DNA from: Facklamia sp964471435
GTDB lineage: Bacteria; Bacillota; Bacilli; Lactobacillales; Aerococcaceae
Reading direction: 5' to 3'
Assembly (NCBI GenBank): GCA_964471435.1
Contig: CAYYGA010000041.1
Location: 1 to 11,884, forward strand
Length of the DNA stretch: 11,884 nt
Shown here: in pieces, positions 1-5,703 of the stretch
Position numbering within the stretch: the stretch's first letter is position 1
How the letters are laid out: each line of letters begins with the position of its first letter
The notes under the pieces: generated by a model
Database searches by the model: none
Told to the model about the DNA's origin: nothing
Seen by the model: only the letters and a program-made list of their open reading frames with translations
Translations under genes and position numbers: made by a program

Positions 1-608
1 CGGCAAATCCAAACTTTAACACCTAATTTACCATATTGAGTATCTGCTTCTTCCCAAGCATAGTCGATATCTGAACGTAATGTATGTAAAGGAACTGTTC
101 CTTCAGTATAGTGCTCAGTACGTGCCATATCTGCACCGTTTAATCGACCAGAAACCATTGTTTTAACACCTTCTGCGCCAGCTTTCATTACACGTTGAAT
201 CGCTTGTTTTTGAGCACGACGGAAAGCAACACGGTTTTCTAATTGCTGAGCAATATCTTCTGCGACTAATTTAGCATCTAATGCTGGCTCTTTAATTTCA
301 ACAATATTAATATGTACTTGTTTACCTGTTAATTTATTTAAAGCAGTTCTTAATGAATCAACTTCAGAACCACCTTTACCGATTACCATACCAGGTTTAG
401 CAGTATGAATTGATACTACTACTCTGTTTGCCGCACGTTCAATTTGGATCGTTGAAATAGAGGCATCAGACAATTTTTTATTCAAATATTCACGAATATT
501 TAAGTCTTCATGTAAAAAGTCAGCGAATTGTTTATCAGCATACCATTTGGCATCCCAATCACGAATAACGCCAACACGCATTCCAATTGGATGTACTTTT
601 TGTCCCAT
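1..608 (-). CDS. rpsC: 30S ribosomal protein uS3 (S3), C-terminus cut by window edge
   Basis: Small-subunit protein S3 of the 30S head, lining the mRNA entry channel. The reading frame opens with ATG at 608 (MGQKVHPIGMRVG, the canonical S3 N-terminus) and stays open for 202 codons to the window edge. The family is usually about 217 residues, so only the last 15 or so are missing. A KH-type RNA-binding domain is visible, with its GKGG loop at residues 77-80, followed by the conserved C-terminal region (FRRAQKQAIQRVMKAGAEG, then SGRLNGADMAR). The start lies one base beyond the rplV stop codon, and its Shine-Dalgarno sequence (AGGAGGCTT) sits inside the end of rplV, so translation is probably coupled. 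It is the eighth gene of the S10 operon; rplP and rpmC would be expected next, outside the window. Confidence 0.98.
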   Translation of the reverse strand, partial: MGQKVHPIGMRVGVIRDWDAKWYADKQFADFLHEDLNIREYLNKKLSDASISTIQIERAANRVVVSIHTAKPGMVIGKGGSEVDSLRTALNKLTGKQVHINIVEIKEPALDAKLVAEDIAQQLENRVAFRRAQKQAIQRVMKAGAEGVKTMVSGRLNGADMARTEHYTEGTVPLHTLRSDIDYAWEEADTQYGKLGVKVWIC

Positions 609-609
609 A

Positions 610-966
610 TTAAGCCTCCTCTTTTTCTGATACCACGATTGTAATGTGGCTTGTACGTTTTAAGATTTGAGAAGCAGAGCCTTTAGCTCTCGGACGGAAA
701 CGTTTCATAGTTGGTCCTTCGTCTACATAAGCTTCTTTTACGTACAGTGTTTCTAAATCTAAATCATAATTATGTTCAGCATTTGCAATCGCTGATTTTA
801 AAACTTTTTCTACAACTGGTGATGCGCCTCTTGGCGTGAATTTTAAAATCGCCATAGCTTCACCTACTTGTTTGCCTCGAATAAGGTCCACTACTAAACG
901 TACTTTACGAGGGGCAATTCGAACTGTTTTAGCAATTGCTTTTGCAGATGTAATTTGTTCAGTCAT
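610..966 (-). CDS. rplV: 50S ribosomal protein uL22 (L22)
   Basis: Large-subunit protein L22, which binds 23S rRNA and sends a beta-hairpin into the peptide exit tunnel. The 118-residue product has the family's usual length. The conserved core (AKTVRIAPRKVRLVVDLIRG, residues 12-31) is followed by the hairpin region at about residues 83-107, rich in Arg and Lys (PTMKRFRPRAKGSASQ), where macrolide-resistance changes occur in other bacteria. No deletion or insertion is evident there. The C-terminus is acidic (SEKEEA). The ATG at 966 is preceded by a GGGGAGG-type ribosome binding site. The gap to the rpsS stop is 18 bases, and the stop codon almost touches the rpsC start. Confidence 0.98.
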   Translation of the reverse strand: MTEQITSAKAIAKTVRIAPRKVRLVVDLIRGKQVGEAMAILKFTPRGASPVVEKVLKSAIANAEHNYDLDLETLYVKEAYVDEGPTMKRFRPRAKGSASQILKRTSHITIVVSEKEEA

Positions 967-984
967 ATTATTTACCTCCCCTTA

Positions 985-1263
985 CTAGCGTTTTTTAGTT
1001 TGTCTGTCTTCCACGTGTCCTCTATAAGTACGTGTTGGAACAAACTCGCCTAATTTATGGCCGACCATATCTTCTTGAATATATACCGGAACATGTTTGC
1101 GACCGTCGTATACTGCAATTGTCAACCCAATAAAATTAGGGAAAATTGTTGAACGACGAGACCAAGTTTTAATAACTTGTTTCTTTTTTGCATCTTGTTG
1201 CGCTTCTACCTTTTTCATTAAATGTTCATCGATAAAAGGTCCTTTTTTTAAACTACGAGCCAA
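985..1263 (-). CDS. rpsS: 30S ribosomal protein uS19 (S19), TTG start
   Basis: Small-subunit head protein S19, which pairs with S13 near the A-site tRNA and the inter-subunit bridge. The 92 residues match the family length. The N-terminus MARSLKKGPFIDEHL and the segment WSRRSTIFPNFIGLTIAVYD are diagnostic, as is the GHKLGEFVPTRTYRGH motif near the C-terminus. The start codon is TTG at 1263, not ATG. It is supported by a strong GGGAGGG ribosome binding site seven bases upstream and by the conserved N-terminus beginning exactly there. It lies 33 bases downstream of rplB in the S10 operon. A TTG start on such a highly expressed gene may tune its translation, but that is inference. Confidence 0.98.
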   Translation of the reverse strand: MARSLKKGPFIDEHLMKKVEAQQDAKKKQVIKTWSRRSTIFPNFIGLTIAVYDGRKHVPVYIQEDMVGHKLGEFVPTRTYRGHVEDRQTKKR

Positions 1264-1296
1264 GCTGTAGCCCTCCCTTCAAAAATTTACCGGATA

Positions 1297-2127
1297 TTAT
1301 TTTTTACGTCCGCGTACGATTAATTTACTTGATTTTTTCTTAGGATTACGTGTTTTAACACCAATAGCTTTTTTACCCCAAGGCGTCATTGGCGATGGAC
1401 GTCCAATTGGTGTACGACCTTCACCACCACCGTGTGGGTGATCGTTAGGGTTCATAACTGATCCACGTACTGTAGGGCGTTTTGATAACCAACGTGAACG
1501 ACCTGCTTTACCCACATTGATTAATTCATGCTGCTCGTTACCTACAACTCCAATAGTTGCACGACAAGTTGATAAAATCATACGTACTTCACCTGAATTT
1601 AAACGTACTAACGTATATTTACCTTCTTGACCAAGAACTTGCGCACTCGCACCTGCTGCTCTAACTAATTGAGCACCTTTGCCAGGTTTTAATTCAATGT
1701 TATGAATGAAAGTACCTACTGGAATGTTTACTAATGGTAATGCATTCCCAATTTGAATATCGGCGTTTTCACCTGATTCAATTTTTTGGCCGACTTTAAT
1801 TCCTTTAGGAGCAATAATGTAAGTCTTTACTCCATCTTCATAGTGAATTAATGCGATGTTTGCTGTACGGTTTGGATCGTATTCAACAGTTGCAACTGTT
1901 CCGATCACACCATCTTTGTTACGTTTGAAGTCAATTATACGGTAAGCACGTTTGTTTCCGCCACCTCTATGACGAACGGTGATTTTACCTTGTTTACTAC
2001 GACCAGCGCGTTGTTTCTTTGAATCTAATAAAGTTTTTTCAGGTTTATCAGTAGTGATTTCTGAAAAGTCATATCCCGTCATATTACGACGGCCATTCGT
2101 GATCGCTTTATAATGTTTTAATGCCAC
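1297..2127 (-). CDS. rplB: 50S ribosomal protein uL2 (L2), GTG start
   Basis: Large-subunit protein L2, one of the most conserved ribosomal proteins, needed for subunit association and peptidyl-transferase activity. The 276-residue product has the usual length. It has an N-terminal RNA-binding domain (GKITVRHRGGGNKRAYR from residue 48), the SH3-like central part (QLVRAAGASAQVLGQEGKYT), and the C-terminal signature HPHGGGEGRTPIGRPSPMTP at residues 230-249, with the conserved histidines at 230 and 232. The basic tail ends SSKLIVRGRKK. The start codon is GTG at 2127, with AGGAGG eight bases upstream. The gap to the rplW stop is 34 bases. Confidence 0.98.
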   Translation of the reverse strand: MALKHYKAITNGRRNMTGYDFSEITTDKPEKTLLDSKKQRAGRSKQGKITVRHRGGGNKRAYRIIDFKRNKDGVIGTVATVEYDPNRTANIALIHYEDGVKTYIIAPKGIKVGQKIESGENADIQIGNALPLVNIPVGTFIHNIELKPGKGAQLVRAAGASAQVLGQEGKYTLVRLNSGEVRMILSTCRATIGVVGNEQHELINVGKAGRSRWLSKRPTVRGSVMNPNDHPHGGGEGRTPIGRPSPMTPWGKKAIGVKTRNPKKKSSKLIVRGRKK

Positions 2128-2161
2128 TTTGTTAACCTCCTATTTTAATATTTGGAAAATG

Positions 2162-2458
2162 TTACTCAGCGTCTTCGCCAAATAAATCAATACGGTTTGA
2201 ATCATCGGTTAATGTGATGATAGCTTTTTTATATTTACGAGAATATCCAGAGTGACGGCCCACACGCTTTGCTTTGCCGTCAACGTTGATAGTGTTCACT
2301 TTAGCTACCTCAACTCCATCAAACATGGCTTCAACAGCTTGTTTAATATGAGTTTTATTAGCACGACGATCTACTTCAAATGTATATTTGTTATCATCGA
2401 TTGCTAACATAGATTGCTCTGTAATGACTGGACGTAGTATTACTTCTGATAATTGCAT
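2162..2458 (-). CDS. rplW: 50S ribosomal protein uL23 (L23)
   Basis: Large-subunit protein L23, located at the polypeptide exit, where trigger factor and the signal recognition particle dock in bacteria. The 98-residue length and the motifs LRPVITEQSM (residues 8-17), YTFEVDRRANKTHIKQAVE and the basic RVGRHSGYSRKYKKAIITL are characteristic. Its ATG at 2458 overlaps the rplD stop by one base (TAATG), and its ribosome binding site (GAGGAGG) lies within the end of rplD, so the two are probably translationally coupled. The C-terminus is acidic (DLFGEDAE). Confidence 0.97.
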   Translation of the reverse strand: MQLSEVILRPVITEQSMLAIDDNKYTFEVDRRANKTHIKQAVEAMFDGVEVAKVNTINVDGKAKRVGRHSGYSRKYKKAIITLTDDSNRIDLFGEDAE

Positions 2459-3081
2459 TATGCTAGAGCCTCCTCTACTGTAGAAAGAGCAGCTTGAGTG
2501 ATTAACACGCGATCAGCATTGATTAAATCAAGAACATTTAAGTTTTCTTCATCAATCACTTTAACATTCGGAATGTTACGTGCTGCAAGATAAGCTGTTT
2601 CATTTTCATTTTCTAAAACAACTAATAATTTTGTGTCTGCATTCAAGTTTGCTAATACTTGTTTAAACTCTTTAGTTTTTGGTGTTTCAAATGATAAACC
2701 TTCAATGACTGTGAATTTATCTTCTGCTACTTTTTGTGATAGTGCTGAAACTAATGCTAAGTGACGCACTTTTCTATTTAAATTGTACTTATATGAACGA
2801 GGTGTGGGGCCAAATACAACTCCACCGCCTACCCATTGTGGTGAACGGATTGAACCTTGACGTGCACGTCCTGTTCCTTTTTGTCTCCAAGGCTTCCGTC
2901 CGCCTCCACGTACAGCAGAACGGTTTTTAACCGCATGAGTTCCTTGACGCAATGATGCACGTTGCATAATTACTGACTCGAAAATAACTGCTTCATTCGG
3001 TTCGATACCAAAGATTGCTTCGTTTAATTCCACTTCTCCGGCTTGTGACCCGTCTTGTTTGAATAATGTAACTTTAGGCAT
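2458..3081 (-). CDS. rplD: 50S ribosomal protein uL4 (L4)
   Basis: Large-subunit protein L4; its long internal loop reaches the narrowest part of the exit tunnel beside L22. The 207-residue product has the normal length. The loop is at about residues 48-95 and contains VRGGGRKPWRQKGTGRARQG (residues 58-77), the region altered in macrolide-resistant mutants of other species; here it looks wild type. The globular domain after residue 95 ends with the typical DLINADRVLITQAALSTVEE. In enterobacteria L4 represses the S10 operon through the leader RNA; whether it does so here is unknown. The ATG at 3081 has a GGGAGG site nine bases upstream. The stop overlaps the rplW start by one base. Confidence 0.98.
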   Translation of the reverse strand: MPKVTLFKQDGSQAGEVELNEAIFGIEPNEAVIFESVIMQRASLRQGTHAVKNRSAVRGGGRKPWRQKGTGRARQGSIRSPQWVGGGVVFGPTPRSYKYNLNRKVRHLALVSALSQKVAEDKFTVIEGLSFETPKTKEFKQVLANLNADTKLLVVLENENETAYLAARNIPNVKVIDEENLNVLDLINADRVLITQAALSTVEEALA

Positions 3082-3106
3082 TTGCTCGTTCCTCCCTTCC
3101 TAGATA

Positions 3107-3742
3107 TTATTTAACTGATTTAATGGATTGTTTAATTTCGACTAATGATTTTTTAGCTCCAGGTACGTTCCCTTTGATTAAGATAACATTGTTTTCCGGG
3201 TCAATTGAAACAATTTCCAGATTTTGAATCGTTACTCGATCGCCACCCATTTGACCAGCTAGTTTTTTACCTTTGAAAACGCGAGAAGGAGTAGCGGCCA
3301 TTGCCATTGCTCCGGGACGACGATGGAAACGTGATCCGTGAGACATTGGTCCACGAGCTTGTCCATGACGCTTGATAACCCCTTGGAAACCTTTACCTTT
3401 CGATGTACCCGTAACATCTACGATGTCACCAACTTCGAAAGTTTCAATTGTGATTTCCTGTCCTACTTCATAATCTCCCAGCTCAACATCACGAAACTCG
3501 CGAATGAAGCGCTTAGGAGTAGCATTTGCTTTTGCTACATGACCTTTGTGCGGTTTGTTTGCTAATACTTCACGTTTATCTTGATAACCTAACTGAACTG
3601 CTTCGTAACCATCATTTTCTTTTGTTTTAACTTGAAGTACCACGTTTGCTGGAGCTTCAACAACAGTTACGGGGATTAATTCGCCATTTTCCGTGAAGAA
3701 CTGTGTCATACCGACTTTTGTTCCTAAGATTCCTTTGGTCAT
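3107..3742 (-). CDS. rplC: 50S ribosomal protein uL3 (L3)
   Basis: Large-subunit assembly initiator L3; its extended loop approaches the peptidyl-transferase centre. The 211-residue length fits the family. The conserved N-terminus MTKGILGTKVGMTQFF, the core TGTSKGKGFQGVIKRHGQAR (residues 111-130) and GPMSHGSRFHR are all present. The loop at residues 143-158 reads PGAMAMAATPSRVFKG; the Ala replacing a commonly seen Gly in this loop is discussed as a finding. The C-terminal GNVPGAKKSLVEIK is typical. The start is ATG at 3742 with GGAGGTG upstream; the gap to the rpsJ stop is 27 bases. It is the second gene of the S10 operon. Confidence 0.98.
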   Translation of the reverse strand: MTKGILGTKVGMTQFFTENGELIPVTVVEAPANVVLQVKTKENDGYEAVQLGYQDKREVLANKPHKGHVAKANATPKRFIREFRDVELGDYEVGQEITIETFEVGDIVDVTGTSKGKGFQGVIKRHGQARGPMSHGSRFHRRPGAMAMAATPSRVFKGKKLAGQMGGDRVTIQNLEIVSIDPENNVILIKGNVPGAKKSLVEIKQSIKSVK

Positions 3743-3769
3743 GAGTACACCTCCTATTATTTTTTAATT

Positions 3770-4078
3770 TTATAATTTGATTTCGACGTCTACACCACTT
3801 GGTAAATCTAACTTCATTAAAGCATCTACTGTTTTAGCAGTCGGCTCAAGAATGTCGATTAAACGTTTGTGAGTGCGCATTTCGAATTGTTCACGAGAAT
3901 CTTTATATTTGTGGGGTGAACGGATAACAGTAAATACTGAACGTTCTGTTGGTAATGGGATTGGCCCAGCCGTTTGCGCCCCGGTTCTTGCTGCAGATTC
4001 TACAATTTTTGCCGCTGATACATCTAGAGCACGGTGCTCATATGCTTTCAAACGGATACGAATTTTTTGTTTTGCCAT
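3770..4078 (-). CDS. rpsJ: 30S ribosomal protein uS10 (S10, NusE)
   Basis: Small-subunit head protein S10, which also works as NusE in transcription antitermination together with NusB. The 102-residue product is nearly invariant across Bacilli: IRIRLKAYEHRALD at residues 6-19, GPIPLPTERSVFTVIRSPHK at 38-57, and the C-terminal LPSGVDVEIKL. The loop near residues 53-60 (where tetracycline/tigecycline tolerance mutations arise in other species) looks wild type, with Lys57 present. It is the first gene of the S10 operon. The ATG at 4078 is preceded by GAGGAGG at the normal distance, and the promoters lie 180-350 bases upstream. Confidence 0.99.
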   Translation of the reverse strand: MAKQKIRIRLKAYEHRALDVSAAKIVESAARTGAQTAGPIPLPTERSVFTVIRSPHKYKDSREQFEMRTHKRLIDILEPTAKTVDALMKLDLPSGVDVEIKL

Positions 4079-4249
4079 TTTATTTCCTCCTCGTCAAAAT
4101 AAATGTTTGACTCACTCCACAAGAATTACTAACTCACTAGTCCTTGGCAACTCGTCCTAGCGTGTCACAACCTCTCGCTTCATCGCTGTCATTCCTTGAA
4201 TATCAAGGTTTGGTTGTCTTGAAACTTGTTATAGTCTCCAAACGACACA
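4079..4249 (-). promoter_or_regulatory. S10 operon 5' leader, possibly structured
   Basis: Untranslated leader between the P2 start point (about 4249) and rpsJ, with no convincing gene. Two potential RNA hairpins are visible in the minus-strand transcript. One is CCTTGA-TAT-TCAAGG (positions 4194-4208), a perfect 6-bp stem. The other pairs CGCTAG (4157-4162) with CTAGTG (4135-4140), including one G-U pair, around a 16-base loop. The rpsJ ribosome binding site AGGAGG is at 4086-4091. Leaders of S10 operons carry autoregulatory RNA in some bacteria, but I do not recognise a known family here and cannot fold it, so a regulatory role is inference. Confidence 0.4.
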
Positions 4250-4255
4250 ACGAAT

Positions 4256-4284
4256 ATTATATAGTATACAGTCATTAATTGCAA
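4256..4284 (-). promoter_or_regulatory. S10 operon promoter P2
   Basis: On the minus strand, TTGCAA (4284-4279) and a perfect TATAAT (4261-4256) are separated by 17 bases, giving a predicted start near 4249 and a leader of about 170 nt before rpsJ. This is the promoter nearer to the operon and is a good match to the vegetative sigma-factor consensus. Confidence 0.65.
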
Positions 4285-4399
4285 GTCTTTACAAGAATTA
4301 ATTAAATTTGTCCTACAGTTGTACAACTCAACTCTTTTCACCATAAAGACTACTATTTTTAACTTCGAATTATCTGTCTGGAAAGTTAACAACTGTTAA

Positions 4400-4428
4400 A
4401 TAATACTGTCCTTTTTGAAAAATGTCAA
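4400..4428 (-). promoter_or_regulatory. S10 operon promoter P1
   Basis: On the minus strand a perfect -35 box, TTGACA (4428-4423), is followed after 17 bases by TATTAT (4405-4400), one mismatch from consensus. The predicted start is near 4393, giving a leader of about 315 nt. It lies in tandem about 144 bases upstream of P2, consistent with strong expression of ribosomal genes. Confidence 0.65.
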
Positions 4429-4457
4429 GAAAAAAGTGAATTTATTTAAGTGTTTAT

Positions 4458-4486
4458 TTGACCTCATCAAATATCATTCTTATAAA
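4458..4486 (+). promoter_or_regulatory. Plus-strand promoter candidate for a short RNA
   Basis: On the plus strand TTGACC (4458-4463) and TATAAA (4481-4486) are spaced by exactly 17 bases, each with one mismatch from consensus. The -35 box lies within a small inverted repeat (TTTGA-CCTCA-TCAAA, 4457-4471). The predicted start is near 4493, and the next gene on this strand is 2.6 kb away, so the only nearby output would be a short RNA ending at the terminator at 4580. AT-rich intergenic DNA yields such matches by chance. Confidence 0.4.
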
Positions 4487-4492
4487 TGGCTG

Positions 4493-4580
4493 ATTAAACG
4501 ATATTATATAGAAGAAAAATTATCTTTGCTTCTGAAAATGACTTTTCAAATAAAAAAAGAGCTCCGAAAGGGCTCTTTTT
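4493..4580 (+). ncRNA. Candidate small RNA, about 88 nt
   Basis: Hypothetical transcript from the plus-strand promoter candidate to the bidirectional terminator. Besides the terminator stem, two short stems can be drawn: AGAAG/CTTCT (4510-4533) and GAAAA-TGAC-TTTTC (4534-4547). No ORF with a ribosome binding site is present. The RNA would be divergent from the S10 promoters and would touch the 3' end of the sqdX-like gene in antisense. The evidence is only promoter plus terminator spacing, so confidence is low. Confidence 0.25.
4552..4580 (-). terminator. Bidirectional rho-independent terminator after sqdX-like gene
   Basis: The hairpin GAGCTC...GGGCTC (4559-4575; six pairs including one T-G, loop CGAAA) is flanked by A and T runs. 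On the minus strand it is followed by seven T residues and ends the sqdB-sqdX unit, overlapping the sqdX-like stop codon at 4579-4581. On the plus strand it is followed by five T residues, so it could stop transcription from either side. It isolates the S10 promoters from the upstream cassette. Confidence 0.85.
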
Positions 4581-5700
4581 ATTGATAATAGGTCAATGTT
4601 TCTTCGTAGGCATCAATCATAGCTTGAGAGGCCTTATCCCAGGAAAACTGCTCTGCATATTTACGCGCTTTTACTTTCACACTCTCAATTAACTTCTCGT
4701 CCCCCAGCAAATCAATCGCTTCATTTAAAGATAGCAGCGACTCTGCTTCATAAATGAACCCATTTTCTCCATGCTGGATTTGCTCTACAGTTGGTTCGCT
4801 GTATGCAGCGACAACTGGTGTACCAGAAGCCATCGATTCAGTAATGACTAACCCTAAAGTTTCGCTTGTTGATGGAAAGACAAAGGCATCTGCTGAAGCA
4901 TATGCTTTTGAGAGTTCTTCACCATGTAAAAAACCTGTAAAAACAGTGTCAGTTCCTTTAAAGGTCTTCATCAATGATTCTTTTGCAGGTCCATTACCCA
5001 CAATTGCCAAACAAATATCATTTCTCTGATCGAAAAGTGGTCTTAAAGTATCAATTGCTTTTTCAGGTGCCAGCCGGCCTACAAATATTAGAAGTTTCTT
5101 ATCGGTCTGCCCTTGAGTGAGCTGCTGCCGCATCTCCATACTTTTAAACCGAGGATGGCGGTTGATAGTGTCGACGCCTTTAGGCAAGATACGTAAGCCA
5201 TGAATTTTTTGTTCTTCTAAAGTATCAAACATTGCTTTACTGGTAACTAGATTTAAAGGCGCTTTATTATGGAGGTTTCTTAGATACTTCCATAACAATG
5301 GCTCAACAAAGCCTATCCCATAGCGGGCAGTATAAGCCGGTAAATTAGTATGAAAGCTGCATATTAATGGTAGCGACATTTTTTTAGCATAATGAACTGC
5401 ACTTGCTGTTAAAGATGCAGGGTTAACAGCATGCACTATATCAGGTTGGAATTCTTCCAACCAACCTTTCACCTTTTTATGAGGTATAGCCCAAGGTCTT
5501 TGTTTATAAAGAAAGAAAGTCACGGTTTTTGCGCCCACGACTTTCGCTCCTTTATACTCCGTTGGTAAACCTTCGATATCTGGTGCGATCACTAATAATT
5601 CATGACCTTGACGGGACATATAATCTATTGCACGAGTTAGACGTGTCACTACCCCATCTGTAGATGGTAAAAAGGTTTCAGTAACAATTGCAATTCTCAT
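4579..5700 (-). CDS. sqdX: SqdX/SQD2-like GT4 glycosyltransferase (sulfoquinovosyl-diacylglycerol synthase candidate)
   Basis: A 373-residue GT-B-fold, family GT4 glycosyltransferase, predicted to move sulfoquinovose from UDP-sulfoquinovose to diacylglycerol at the inner face of the membrane, forming SQDG. No signal peptide or membrane span is seen. The N-terminal acceptor domain has ETFLPSTDGVVTRL (residues 8-21) and SFHTNLPAY (115-123). The C-terminal donor domain has KGVD (174-177), HPRFKSMEMR (182-191), VGRLAPEK (207-214) and the E-x7-E pair at Glu280/Glu288 (SETLGLVITE). The KGVD...PRF.S.EMR stretch closely resembles plant SQD2 and cyanobacterial SqdX as I remember them. GT4 relatives that make glucosyl- or mannosyl-lipids share most of these motifs, so sequence alone leaves the sugar uncertain. 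The sqdB-like gene three bases upstream argues for sulfoquinovose. Start is ATG at 5700 with a modest GGAA site; translation is probably coupled to sqdB. Confidence 0.85.
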   Translation of the reverse strand: MRIAIVTETFLPSTDGVVTRLTRAIDYMSRQGHELLVIAPDIEGLPTEYKGAKVVGAKTVTFFLYKQRPWAIPHKKVKGWLEEFQPDIVHAVNPASLTASAVHYAKKMSLPLICSFHTNLPAYTARYGIGFVEPLLWKYLRNLHNKAPLNLVTSKAMFDTLEEQKIHGLRILPKGVDTINRHPRFKSMEMRQQLTQGQTDKKLLIFVGRLAPEKAIDTLRPLFDQRNDICLAIVGNGPAKESLMKTFKGTDTVFTGFLHGEELSKAYASADAFVFPSTSETLGLVITESMASGTPVVAAYSEPTVEQIQHGENGFIYEAESLLSLNEAIDLLGDEKLIESVKVKARKYAEQFSWDKASQAMIDAYEETLTYYQ

Positions 5701-5703
5701 CGG

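Noticed and set aside
4189..4392. Minus-strand open frame of 67 codons in the S10 leader
   Set aside because: It lies between the two S10 promoters and rpsJ, would be cut by P2, has no ribosome binding site at its start and no recognisable protein features. It is an AT-rich leader, not a gene.
4503..4531. Third minus-strand S10 promoter
   Set aside because: The TATAAT is perfect, but no -35 box resembling TTGACA occurs at 16-18 bases. P1 and P2 are much better.
4534..4581. Fifteen-codon peptide frame inside the small RNA candidate
   Set aside because: No ribosome binding site precedes the ATG, and the frame runs through the terminator stem.
2736..5029. Several plus-strand open frames opposite rplD, rplC, rpsJ and the sqdX-like gene
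   Set aside because: All are antisense to well-identified genes, have no ribosome binding sites, and encode sequences without family resemblance.
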